Positions 19,375-27,286 of a DNA stretch of 64,000 bases are shown piece after piece. The stretch covers positions 744,001 to 808,000 of the forward strand of contig NZ_JAHLME010000001.1 of NCBI RefSeq assembly GCF_018919395.1. Direction: 5' to 3'. A program made the translations under genes and the position numbers. The stretch's first letter is position 1, and every line of letters begins with the position of its first letter. The DNA is from Geomonas azotofigens (GTDB taxonomy: Bacteria; Desulfobacterota; Desulfuromonadia; Geobacterales; Geobacteraceae). The notes below the pieces were generated by a model. That model had not been told where the DNA came from. It searched no databases and was given only the letters and a program-made list of their open reading frames with translations.

Positions 19375-19848
19375 TTACGCCTTATGTCGCTCCGCTTCCA
19401 GTATTTCGTCCACCAGCTCCGTGGTCAGCCTGCCGTACGGCGTCCCGCCCACCGACATGGCCGGGCTGTCGCCGCACATCCCCATGCAGCAGCAGGGGAT
19501 CAGGGTGAACATGCCGTCCGCCGTGGTGCCGCCCAGGCCGACGCCGAGCTTGTCCTTCAGGTACTGGATGATCTTGTCGCAATCGGCGCACCAGCAGGAG
19601 ATGGAGTCGCAGACATGGATCACCTTTTTCCCCACCGGACGGCGGTAGATCATCTCGTAGAAGGTGGCCAGTTCTTCCACCTGCAACGGCGAAAGCCCCA
19701 GCAGCGTCGCGGCCTCCTCGACCGCCTCGTCGGTCAGCCAGCCGTAGTGGGCCTGCAGCTCCTTCATCACGTCCACCGCGGCCTCGCGGGCGGTGATGGC
19801 GGAGGCAACGCGCGCCTCAAGCGATATTTTCAGCGTCTCGGGTATCAT
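19375..19848 (-). CDS. nuoE: NADH-quinone oxidoreductase subunit E
   Basis: This 157-residue thioredoxin-fold subunit carries the N1a [2Fe-2S] cluster. The ligands lie in CDSISCWCADC (around residue 88) and CCCMGMCGDSP (around 127); C-x4-C...C-x3-C spacing can be read from these. It sits between nuoBCD and nuoF. Confidence 0.94.
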   Translation of the reverse strand: MIPETLKISLEARVASAITAREAAVDVMKELQAHYGWLTDEAVEEAATLLGLSPLQVEELATFYEMIYRRPVGKKVIHVCDSISCWCADCDKIIQYLKDKLGVGLGGTTADGMFTLIPCCCMGMCGDSPAMSVGGTPYGRLTTELVDEILEAERHKA

Positions 19849-19869
19849 CCCCGGTTCTCTCCTTGCTAA

Positions 19870-22254
19870 CTACCGGTCCAGGTCCGCCAGGACGAAATCG
19901 AGCGAGCCCAGGATGGCGAGGAAGTCCGACACCAGCCACCCCTTGCTCAACTGCGGCAGCGACTGGATGTGCGGGAAGGTCGGCGTCCTGATCCGCATGC
20001 GGTAGGCGGTGTGCAGGCCGTCGGAAACGGCGAAGTAGCCGTATTCTCCCTTGGGTGCCTCGATCGGCGCGTAGCACTCCCCCTTGGGGGGGGACATGCC
20101 GCGCGTGGCGTTGACGAAGTGGTGGATCAGCGACTCGATGTCTTCCAGGGCGTCGCGCTTCTGGGGCAGCGTGTAGCGGTAGTCGGACGAGATCCAGCGC
20201 CCCCCCGGCATCCCTGCGGCCGCCTGCTTGACGATGGAGAGCGACTGCCGCATCTCCTCCATGCGCACCAGGTAGCGCGCGTAGCAGTCGCCTCCCTCCG
20301 CGGTGGCGACCTGGAAGTCGAAGCGGTCGTAACCGCAGTAGGGCATGGTCTTGCGCAGGTCCCAGGCGAAGCCGCACGCCCTCAGCATCGGCCCGGTGAG
20401 GCCCCACTCGAGCGCCTCGTCCTTGGTTATGGCCGAGACCCCCTTGAGCCGCGCGGTGAAGATGGGGTTGCCGGTCAGCAGTTTCTCGTATTCGGCGAGC
20501 CGCGGCGGGAACCAGTCCAAAAACGCCTGCACCTTGGCCATCCACCCCTCGGGAAGGTCGTCCGCCACGCCGCCGATCCTGAACCAGGCCGGGTGCATGC
20601 GGCCGCCGGTGACCGATTCGACGATGTCGAAGATCTTTTCGCGGTCGGTGAAGGTGTAGAAGACCGGGGTCATGGCGCCGATGTCGGCGGCGAAGGTTCC
20701 CAGCCAGACCAGGTGGTTCGCGATCCGGAACAGCTCGCAGAGCATGACCCGGATGTACTGGGCCCGCTCCGGTACCTCGATGCCGCACAGCTTCTCCACC
20801 GAATTCACGTAGGCGAGGTTGTTCTGCACGCCGGAAAGGTAGTCGACCCGGTCGGTGTAGGGGATGTACTGGTGCCAATTCTGGCGCTCCCCGATCTTCT
20901 CGGCGCCACGATGGTGGTAGCCGATCTCGGTGTCCATGTCGACGATTTCCTCGCCGGAGAGCTTGAGCACGAAGCGAACAACGCCGTGGGTGCCGGGGTG
21001 CTGGGGGCCGAGGTTCAGGATCAGGGTCTCGTCATCGACGCGATCGAAGAAGTCGCTGGCCGGCAGCGTCCTGCGTCCGCGCGCCTCCTCCGCCGTGTAC
21101 GCGGGCATCTCCGTGGCGCGGGACGGATGTTCCTTCCTGAGCGGGTGCCCCTGCCAGTCCGGCGGCATCAGGATCCGGCTCAGGTTGGGGTGCCCGGCGA
21201 AGCGGATGCCGAACATGTCGTAGGCTTCCCGCTCGTACCAGTTGGCGACGGGGAAGACGGAGGTGACGCTGGGAGTCTCGGGGTACTCGCCGGCGAGCTC
21301 GGTCTTGATCCGGATCCTGCCGGGGGTGTCGAAGCAGGTGAGGTGGTAGTTCACGGTGAAGTCGCGGAAGCGGCCCCGGTCGCGGCGGCAGGACTCGTCC
21401 ACGCAGGCGATGTCTTCCAGGCGACGGAAGGGCGAGGACTTCCTCTGTTTCAGGTGCTTCAGGAGTTCGGGCACCAGGCGCGCGGGCGCGCGGTAGGTGA
21501 GCATGTCGGCCGCCGCCTCGTCCCTTCTCACCTCGCCGTTGAACGCCGCCTGCAGCTCCTCTTCCAGGCCGAAGTCGGGATAGGGGAGGCGGGGCTGTTT
21601 CGGGCGCCAGAGCTCATCCGAGCGCGGCGCGGCGAAGTGGGGGTGCTGCATCGCGGTACCGCGGATCGGGATCCCTTCCATGCCGGGGCCGCGCGTATCG
21701 CGGGACTTGGTGACGCCGTCGACGAGGATGGGGGCGACGGTCCCCTGGGTGCCACCCTGCATGCGCAGCACCGGCCGGGTGGGGCGCTCCTCGCTCCTGA
21801 TCTTCTGCTGCAGCAGCATGAGCCCTTCCAGGAAGGATTCCGGACGCGGCGGACAGCCGGGGATGTACAGGTCGACCGGCAGGATCTGGTTCACTCCCTG
21901 CACCACGGAGTAGACGTCGTACATGCCGCCGGAGTTGGCGCAGCTCCCCATCGAGATGACCCACTTGGGCTCGGCCATCTGGTCGTAGAGCCTGAGGATG
22001 CTCGGGGCCATCTTCTTGAAGACGGTCCCCGCGATCACCATGAGATCGGCCTCGCGCGGGGTGCCGCGCAGCACCTCGGCGCCGAAGCGCGAGACGTCGT
22101 AGCGCGAGGTGAAGGAAGCCATCATTTCCACGAAGCAGCAGGAAAGACCGAAGAACATCGGCCAGAGTGAGTTCGCCCTCCCCCAGTTGATCAGGTCGTC
22201 CAAGGAGGTGAGGAGGACGTTTTGCGGTATGTTTTCGTCGTCCCTCTCGGTCAA
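19870..22254 (-). CDS. nuoBCD: NADH-quinone oxidoreductase fused subunit B/C/D
   Basis: One 794-residue chain joins three complex I subunits. NuoB occupies about residues 1-165, with the N2 cluster cysteines C39-C40, C105 and C134 ([27 protein letters not shown]). A linker follows. NuoC lies at about 236-385 ([26 protein letters not shown]). NuoD lies at about 405-794 ([13 protein letters not shown], then the quinone-pocket region and a final DFVLADLDR). CD fusions are common; the B/C/D fusion is known from Geobacter relatives. The start is TTG at 22254, behind GAGG, overlapping the nuoA stop; no ATG exists near the N-terminus. Confidence 0.95.
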   Translation of the reverse strand: MTERDDENIPQNVLLTSLDDLINWGRANSLWPMFFGLSCCFVEMMASFTSRYDVSRFGAEVLRGTPREADLMVIAGTVFKKMAPSILRLYDQMAEPKWVISMGSCANSGGMYDVYSVVQGVNQILPVDLYIPGCPPRPESFLEGLMLLQQKIRSEERPTRPVLRMQGGTQGTVAPILVDGVTKSRDTRGPGMEGIPIRGTAMQHPHFAAPRSDELWRPKQPRLPYPDFGLEEELQAAFNGEVRRDEAAADMLTYRAPARLVPELLKHLKQRKSSPFRRLEDIACVDESCRRDRGRFRDFTVNYHLTCFDTPGRIRIKTELAGEYPETPSVTSVFPVANWYEREAYDMFGIRFAGHPNLSRILMPPDWQGHPLRKEHPSRATEMPAYTAEEARGRRTLPASDFFDRVDDETLILNLGPQHPGTHGVVRFVLKLSGEEIVDMDTEIGYHHRGAEKIGERQNWHQYIPYTDRVDYLSGVQNNLAYVNSVEKLCGIEVPERAQYIRVMLCELFRIANHLVWLGTFAADIGAMTPVFYTFTDREKIFDIVESVTGGRMHPAWFRIGGVADDLPEGWMAKVQAFLDWFPPRLAEYEKLLTGNPIFTARLKGVSAITKDEALEWGLTGPMLRACGFAWDLRKTMPYCGYDRFDFQVATAEGGDCYARYLVRMEEMRQSLSIVKQAAAGMPGGRWISSDYRYTLPQKRDALEDIESLIHHFVNATRGMSPPKGECYAPIEAPKGEYGYFAVSDGLHTAYRMRIRTPTFPHIQSLPQLSKGWLVSDFLAILGSLDFVLADLDR

Positions 22255-22652
22255 TGTTTACCTCGCATGCGGATAGCGGAAGGGCCCCATTCGAGCCCCC
22301 CCTTCATCCAGAGCCAGATCAGCCCCAACATCAGGATGATGACGAAGACGGTGATGTGCACCAGCCCCTGTATCCCGAGCAGGTCCCAGGCGGTGGCCCA
22401 GGTCAGGATGAAGGAGCCTTCGACGTCGAAGACGATGAAGAAAATGGCGATGAGGTAGAAGGGGACTTGTGAGGCATGACGGGCGGTCCCGGTCGGGACC
22501 ACTCCGGATTCATACGGTATGTGCTTGTCGGGGGTATCCCGGCCCGAACCGAGGAAATAGGCTGCCGCCAGCAGGACGCCAATCAGCCCCACCGCGAGGG
22601 CGGTGTAAATGGCAAGGGGGATGAACTCGACCTGCTGTGCGGTGACTGGCAT
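22251..22652 (-). CDS. nuoA: NADH-quinone oxidoreductase subunit A
   Basis: The first gene of the operon encodes 133 residues with three hydrophobic helices. The loop after helix 1 contains the conserved [10 protein letters not shown], and helix 2 has [17 protein letters not shown] with the conserved D/E pair. Its stop overlaps the nuoBCD start (TTGA). Confidence 0.96.
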   Translation of the reverse strand: MPVTAQQVEFIPLAIYTALAVGLIGVLLAAAYFLGSGRDTPDKHIPYESGVVPTGTARHASQVPFYLIAIFFIVFDVEGSFILTWATAWDLLGIQGLVHITVFVIILMLGLIWLWMKGGLEWGPSAIRMRGKH

Positions 22653-22696
22653 ACCGGCCTTTCAATGAGAATCACAGGGGATTTTAGTACCCGTAT

Positions 22697-22724
22697 AATC
22701 TAGCGTAGCGCCGCTGAAAGTCAA
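22697..22724 (-). promoter_or_regulatory. Candidate promoter of the nuo operon
   Basis: On the minus strand TTGACT (22724-22719) and TAGATT (22702-22697) are 16 bp apart, about 45 bp upstream of nuoA. The -10 is a weak match. This is the only gap upstream of the 15-kb operon. Confidence 0.4.
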
Positions 22725-22755
22725 TTAGCCCGCGTGAGGCGATGGGATCATTAGA

Positions 22756-24177
22756 TTACGTCATCATTATCTTGCTCTTCAGGATCAGGATCTCGAAAGC
22801 CATGGCCGCTTTGGCGATCAGCTTTTGTATTTCGGGCACCTTCTCGTCAAGAGGCGTGCTCCCCCCGCCGACGTAGAGGACGGCGACCACGCGTCCCATC
22901 ATCATCAGTGGCACCAGCAGGTTGTTGAACGGCGTGCCCCCCTTCAGCGCCTCCATGATGGCCTGGTTGCCGGGAGTGGGCGGCATCGGGCCCAGGAAGA
23001 AGCTCTTGCTCTGGTCCACCACGTTGAGCACCGACGGCTCGCTCAGGGACAGCTCCAGCCCCTCGAACTCGGGAACCGGCTTGTTGTCGACCCGCGCCAT
23101 CCAGCCGGTCGCGCGTCCGCCGCGCAGCAGGAAGAAGGCGACCCGCCTGAACTGGGGCCCCAGGTGTCCGGTGATCAATTCGGCGATCCAGTCGCGGTCA
23201 TCGGCCTCGGCGAGCCCTGCCAGAACGCTGTCCATCGAGTAGTCCTGTTCCGGTTCCTCGAACTCCTCCTGGTACAGTTCGACCACCGCGGCGGGCGCTG
23301 GCTGCTGTGGGGGAGGCTCGGTCGTGGGCGGCGCTGCCGGTGCCGCAGTCTCCGGCGCGGGTGCCGGGGCCGGTGTGGCCGTCTGCGCGGTGCCAGGCGT
23401 CGCCGCCGGGGCGACCGGGGGTGCGGATTGGGCCGGCGGCTGGACTGCGGGCTGGACTGCGGGCTGGACTGCGGGCTGGACTGCGGGCTGGACTGGCGCC
23501 GGGGATGATACCGCCGCCGGCTCCAGCGTCTCCAGGCTCAATTCCTCGAGCATGGGGAGATCGAGGAATTCCTCCTCCGTCTGGGCGGGCCACTCATCGA
23601 GGGTCGGTTTGGGTGCCGGTGGAGGCGGGGGGGCTGTCACCACCCGTGCGGCCGGCGCAGCCTGATGTGGCGTGGCAGAATGGGAGGCGTGATGCTTGGT
23701 CCGGCCCCTGCTGCCGCCTTCGACGCTGATGTAGCGTACTTCGCGCTTGATCCCGTAGTACTTCTCCATGGCCGTTACGATGCGCAGCTCCGCCGCGACG
23801 ACCGGGACGATGATGTAGCCCGTAGCGAAGGCGATCTCGTCGATGGCGTGCAGGTCGGTCGGATCGACCATGGCCAGGGTGACTTTGCGGTTGTTGAGCG
23901 CGATGGGGACGACTTTGTACTTCTTGACGTAGTCGAACGGGATCAGCTTTATGATGTGTGGGGGGATATCGAGGAGATCCCCCGGAGGGGCGTACGCGAC
24001 GCCGATTTTCTGGCTCAGGAACTCCGCCAGGTCCTGCTCGTCCAGGTACCCCATTTCCACCAGGTTGGTACCGAAACGTCCGCCGAAGATGGCCTGTCCT
24101 TTGAGAGTTTCATCAAGCTGGGCCGCAGTGATCTTCCCTGCCTGGACCAGCATTTCCCCTAACCGCATTTTCTTCAA
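22756..24177 (-). CDS. MshEN (GspE N-terminal) domain protein, putative cyclic-di-GMP receptor with C-terminal GAF-like domain
   Basis: The N-terminus carries two copies of the MshEN cyclic-di-GMP-binding motif, RLGxxLxxxG...Lxx.L..Q: RLGEMLVQAGKITAAQ and RFGTNLVEMGYLDEQ, each ending in a Q about 24 residues on. The remainder of a GspE-N fold runs to about residue 145. A 150-residue linker rich in Pro/Ala/Gln, with a QPAV tandem repeat, leads to a C-terminal domain of about 150 residues that looks GAF-like. There is no ATPase domain, so it is not a pilus motor. I prefer TTG 24177, with GGAGGG 5 bases upstream; ATG 24168 and TTG 24192 are alternatives. Confidence 0.8.
   Translation of the reverse strand: MKKMRLGEMLVQAGKITAAQLDETLKGQAIFGGRFGTNLVEMGYLDEQDLAEFLSQKIGVAYAPPGDLLDIPPHIIKLIPFDYVKKYKVVPIALNNRKVTLAMVDPTDLHAIDEIAFATGYIIVPVVAAELRIVTAMEKYYGIKREVRYISVEGGSRGRTKHHASHSATPHQAAPAARVVTAPPPPPAPKPTLDEWPAQTEEEFLDLPMLEELSLETLEPAAVSSPAPVQPAVQPAVQPAVQPAVQPPAQSAPPVAPAATPGTAQTATPAPAPAPETAAPAAPPTTEPPPQQPAPAAVVELYQEEFEEPEQDYSMDSVLAGLAEADDRDWIAELITGHLGPQFRRVAFFLLRGGRATGWMARVDNKPVPEFEGLELSLSEPSVLNVVDQSKSFFLGPMPPTPGNQAIMEALKGGTPFNNLLVPLMMMGRVVAVLYVGGGSTPLDEKVPEIQKLIAKAAMAFEILILKSKIMMT
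23441..23498. repeat. 12-bp tandem repeat inside the MshEN gene
   Basis: Four exact copies of TGGACTGCGGGC plus a partial fifth. In frame they encode repeated Q-P-A-V in the linker of the minus-strand gene. Confidence 0.85.
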
Positions 24178-24346
24178 GCTACCCTCCGCCAAAACATTAC
24201 ATGCTCAATTCATTCAGCCAGCGCCAGAAAGGCGAGGAGCAGGCGCCGGTCACCCGCCGGATCGGCAGAGAAACCGCGCTGTTAACCAGGCGCTAATTTA
24301 GAGCCGCCGCAAGACAATGTCAATAACAAACGGTGACTTGCACGGC

Positions 24347-24802
24347 TCAGCACAGGTCGACGATCTCGTAGCGGCTGTTGCCCAGTTCCACCTCGTCTCC
24401 GAGTGATTTCCCGAGCAGTTCGCCCCCCAGCGGAGAGCCGGCGGTGATGACCATGATCTCCTCGCCGTCGAGCCGGAGTTTCAGGCCCCCTTCCTGCGGC
24501 CCGATGAAGAAGGTCTTCCTGGCTCCCTCCTCATCCTCGAGGGTGACCAGGGCGGTAAGCCGGATGCTGCTCCCCTCGCTGAAGGGCTGCAGGGCGAGGC
24601 GCTGGTAGGCCTGCAGGGAGTGCTTCAATTCCTGGGCGCGGTTCGCCTGCCCCTGTGCCACGTACGAGGCTTCCAAGCTCAGCGTGTCGTACTTGTTGTC
24701 GGGGATATTCTCTTCGTGAATGGCGGCTTCATGGGCGGCTTTCGCGGCATCGGACAAAACCGACAGGTCGCGGGCCAGTGTTTCGATGATGAGCCGGTGC
24801 AA
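24347..24802 (-). CDS. GreA/GreB C-terminal-domain protein (transcript cleavage factor-like)
   Basis: The protein has an N-terminal helical region (HEENIPDNKYDTLSLEASYVAQ resembles Gre coiled-coil sequence) and a C-terminal FKBP-like Gre domain (TAGSPLGGELLGKSLGDEVEL, about residues 118-138). Gre factors bind RNA polymerase and rescue backtracked complexes. This is a divergent, single-gene version. The first usual start codon in frame is TTG 24802, with a weak site. A strong AGGAAGG lies farther up at 24839-24833, 6 bases before an in-frame ATC codon at 24826, which would add eight residues; the true start is uncertain. Confidence 0.75.
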   Translation of the reverse strand: MHRLIIETLARDLSVLSDAAKAAHEAAIHEENIPDNKYDTLSLEASYVAQGQANRAQELKHSLQAYQRLALQPFSEGSSIRLTALVTLEDEEGARKTFFIGPQEGGLKLRLDGEEIMVITAGSPLGGELLGKSLGDEVELGNSRYEIVDLC

Positions 24803-24938
24803 ACGGCTCTTTCTGGTGGTAACGATGGGGAACCTTCCTAAGCTGAAATATCCTGCCGGGGCCGTCTTAGGACGTGCCCCGGACTTTGGCGGGGACCGAT
24901 ACTATAACGCGGCAGCGGATCTGTCAAAAGGAAGATGC

Positions 24939-25478
24939 TCACCTTCCCGGGTACCAGTTGATCCCGAAGAGGTGCATGTTCAGGCCGGGGTTGATCTGAC
25001 CGTTCAATCCCGCGTTGGACATGTGTTGGAAACGGTAGGAAAGGGCAAAGGCCGGGGTGAAGTGATAGATGACGCCGGCGTGGGAGATGAACTGCTGGAT
25101 GCCGTTGTAGTCTCTGCCGCCGAACCGGTCGCGGCTGAGGATGGCGATGCTGACACCGAGGTCGAGTTCTACGAATTCGGGATTGCCGAGGTCGAAGGCG
25201 GGGCCAAAGGAGCCGACGAAACCGCAGTCTTTGCCGCTGGAAAGTGAGCCGGCCGTGAGGGCAACTTCGGTGGAGACCCCCCAGCCGCCCTTGCTGCGCA
25301 GGCTCCAGGGGAGTTGGTAGCTGGCGAAAGCCTCGACTGTTTCCGCACCGTGGTCTTTGCGGTCGACCGAGAATCCTCCTCGCACGCCGAAAGGCCCCCA
25401 GTTATTGGCCGACGCGGAACCTGCTGCTCCCAAAGACAGAGCAAATGCGATCAAAACCAGGCGGAGGATTCTTGTCAT
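24939..25478 (-). CDS. Acyloxyacyl hydrolase / lipid A 3-O-deacylase (PagL family)
   Basis: This 179-residue outer-membrane-type protein has a signal peptide (residues 1-25, ALSLGAAGSASA). Short amphipathic strands fit a small beta-barrel. Near residues 150-160 the segment YRFQHMSNAGLNGQINPGLN contains the His and Ser of the PagL active site and the conserved N-P-G. The family removes the 3-O-linked acyl chain of lipid A. I chose ATG 25478 behind GGAG. It is monocistronic. Confidence 0.75.
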   Translation of the reverse strand: MTRILRLVLIAFALSLGAAGSASANNWGPFGVRGGFSVDRKDHGAETVEAFASYQLPWSLRSKGGWGVSTEVALTAGSLSSGKDCGFVGSFGPAFDLGNPEFVELDLGVSIAILSRDRFGGRDYNGIQQFISHAGVIYHFTPAFALSYRFQHMSNAGLNGQINPGLNMHLFGINWYPGR

Positions 25479-25513
25479 GGCACGCTCCGAGTTAGGTTGA
25501 GTTAACGACATAA

Positions 25514-25542
25514 CATTTAAGCGGGTAATTTTTTAAATTCAA
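25514..25542 (-). promoter_or_regulatory. Candidate promoter for the PagL-like gene
   Basis: On the minus strand TTGAAT (25542-25537) and TAAATG (25519-25514) are 17 bp apart in an AT-rich patch, 36 bp upstream of the ATG. Confidence 0.4.
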
Positions 25543-25616
25543 GCGCCTGACAGCAGACAGGGCGGGAGAAGGTCCCTTTCCGGCCACAGCTTCGGGACGG
25601 GCTAGTACACTGTCGC

Positions 25617-25645
25617 TTGCGTAAAAACAACGCGGGATGTACTAT
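25617..25645 (+). promoter_or_regulatory. Candidate promoter for the 25704 gene
   Basis: TTGCGT at 25617-25622 and TACTAT at 25640-25645 are 17 bp apart, about 58 bp upstream of the start codon. Confidence 0.4.
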
Positions 25646-25703
25646 TTAATAGGCGCTATCAGGCAGAAAGAGGCAGGCAGTAACAAGCCCGAAGGAGGTG
25701 GCC

Positions 25704-26075
25704 ATGAAAGGATACCAACTGGTAAAAGAGATCAGAGAGGCGAAGGGTGCTCACCCCGACCGGGTATTCATCAAGTGGTGGCGCAATGAGGAGGACTTCA
25801 TTGACTTCGACCTGCTTGACAGGTTCTTGCAGAACCTGAAAGAGGGTGAGAAGATCGACGGCTTCGAACTGATCAACGAAGATGAGATGTGGCGCACGCT
25901 TGAAGCCCGCTGTCAGGGCAGGATTTCCAAGGTAAAAAGAGATGGGGATTGGGTACTGCAATGGACCCCGCCGCCTAACAGGAAAGTCGAGGAAGTCCAG
26001 ACAGAGTATCCGTACTCTGCAGAGTCCATGGTGAAGATCCTGGATTCGGAGACGAATTACAACTACGTGGATTGA
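25704..26075 (+). CDS. Hypothetical protein, 123 residues
   Basis: I do not recognise this protein. It is hydrophilic, acidic and soluble, rich in Trp and charged residues (KWWRNEEDFIDFDLLDRF near the N-terminus, WVLQWTPPPN near residue 90). There is no signal peptide, membrane helix or known motif. Coding status is well supported: AGGAGG lies 5 bases before the ATG, a promoter-like sequence precedes it, and a strong terminator follows. It is transcribed alone between the PagL-like gene and the peroxiredoxin gene. Confidence 0.75.
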   Translation: MKGYQLVKEIREAKGAHPDRVFIKWWRNEEDFIDFDLLDRFLQNLKEGEKIDGFELINEDEMWRTLEARCQGRISKVKRDGDWVLQWTPPPNRKVEEVQTEYPYSAESMVKILDSETNYNYVD

Positions 26076-26110
26076 TAGGCTGACGCCACAGCGCCGGCTG
26101 TCAGGGTGAA

Positions 26111-26147
26111 AAAGAGAGGGGCGAAGATTTTCGCCCCTTTTCTTTTG
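26111..26147. terminator. Bidirectional terminator between the 25704 gene and bcp
   Basis: GGGGCGA (26118-26124) pairs with TCGCCCC (26131-26137), with A-rich sequence on the left and a T run on the right. It can serve both convergent genes. Confidence 0.75.
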
Positions 26148-26148
26148 C

Positions 26149-26625
26149 CTACCGTCCCTTCGCCAGCATCTTGAAGAAATCGAGCACTTTGTCCGGATGT
26201 TCGGAGGCCTTGGCGACCTTGAGCCAGTGCTTGATGACGATCCCTTCCGGTGAGATCACGACGGTGGATCGGATGGTGCCCATGGTGGTCTTGCCGTACT
26301 GGACTTTTTCTCCGAAGGCACCGTACCTTTTCATCACCGAGGCGTCCGGGTCGGAGAGGAGGGTGAAGGGGAGCTTGAAATCGGCGATGAACTTGTCGTG
26401 GGACTTCATAGAGTCCTTGGAAACCCCGACCAGCACCGCGCCGAGCTGCTCGAAGAGCGATTGCAGCTTGGCGAAGCCAACTGCCTCAGCCGTGCAGCCG
26501 GGGGTGTTGTCCCTGGGGTAGAAGAAGAGAACCAGGATCCTGCCCCGGTAGTCCGCGAGCGTGTGCTCCTTGCCGTCGCTCCCCAGCAGTTTGAAGTCGG
26601 GTGCGTTCTGTCCTTCCAAAAACAT
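26149..26625 (-). CDS. bcp: Peroxiredoxin, Bcp/PrxQ type
   Basis: This 158-residue thiol peroxidase of the AhpC/TSA superfamily has the peroxidatic cysteine in the motif FYPRDNTPGCTAEA (around residue 46). Many Bcp proteins have a second cysteine five residues later; here that position is not cysteine (GCTAEAVGF) and no other cysteine is present, so it should act as a 1-Cys enzyme needing an external thiol. I chose ATG 26625 with AGGAGG 6 bases upstream. Confidence 0.9.
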   Translation of the reverse strand: MFLEGQNAPDFKLLGSDGKEHTLADYRGRILVLFFYPRDNTPGCTAEAVGFAKLQSLFEQLGAVLVGVSKDSMKSHDKFIADFKLPFTLLSDPDASVMKRYGAFGEKVQYGKTTMGTIRSTVVISPEGIVIKHWLKVAKASEHPDKVLDFFKMLAKGR

Positions 26626-26755
26626 GATGGCCTCCTTGGATGTGCTTCTCATTAACTCATAAACCATAGCAGAATGGCGGTAGTTCGCAAGGGGAATCGC
26701 GTTGTTGTAACCGGTCCGGATTCGGGTTATGCTGCAGATTCTCTGGAGGGGGGAT

Positions 26756-27286
26756 ATGGGCGGGATGATGCAGGTCGCGGTGGATCCGGAACGGTGGCAT
26801 CACTTTGCGGGGGTGCTGCTGGTAATTGCGCTGGCGGTATTGCAGGCGAGGGTGGGAAGGGCCGGTGCCTTTTGGCAGATCTGTTGGGCGCTCCCCGGGA
26901 CGCTGCTGCACGAGCTGTCCCACCTGCTGGTGGCCGCGGTCACCGGCGGCCGACCGGTGGGCTTCACTGTTATACCCCGCCGGGATGGCCCCGGCCGATG
27001 GGTGCTCGGGTCGGTTACCATCGGCAATCCCGGACCGGTTTCCGCGCTTCCCTCGGCGCTTGCGCCGCTTTGTTTGAACGTTGTCGCCTATTACCTGTAC
27101 CTGGGATGGAGTACGTGGTTCCTGGCGGACCTGCCGCACACACTGCTGATGTATGTCGCCATCTATGTTTTCAGCTACAGTTCGATACCGTCGGGGCAGG
27201 ATCTGAAGGTTGCCCTTTCCAGTCCCGTCGGGGTGCTGCTGTATGGTGGGGCGGTCGGGTTGTGTATGTGGCGGTGGGGGCTTTAG
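26756..27286 (+). CDS. Membrane protein with HELSH motif, putative M50-like metallopeptidase
   Basis: This 176-residue protein has about five hydrophobic segments. The first ends in [20 protein letters not shown] (around residue 55), an HExxH zinc site inside or next to a membrane helix, as in M50/site-2 protease-like proteins. I do not see the usual downstream NPxxPLDG-type second site; a possible third ligand could be in the GQDLKVAL segment. It may be an enzyme or a degenerate relative. The ATG at 26756 follows GGAGG. Its stop overlaps the stop of the convergent four-helix-bundle gene by 4 bp. Confidence 0.65.
   Translation: MGGMMQVAVDPERWHHFAGVLLVIALAVLQARVGRAGAFWQICWALPGTLLHELSHLLVAAVTGGRPVGFTVIPRRDGPGRWVLGSVTIGNPGPVSALPSALAPLCLNVVAYYLYLGWSTWFLADLPHTLLMYVAIYVFSYSSIPSGQDLKVALSSPVGVLLYGGAVGLCMWRWGL

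Noticed and set aside
17080-19869. 929-residue open frame on the plus strand across nuoE-nuoF-nuoG
   Set aside because: It is antisense to three clearly homologous complex I genes and its composition (rich in Arg, His, Gly, Asp, Leu) is the usual shadow of GC-rich coding DNA. No domain is visible.
19969-22170. 733-residue open frame antisense to nuoBCD
   Set aside because: Shadow of the fusion gene; no motifs and no ribosome binding site of note.
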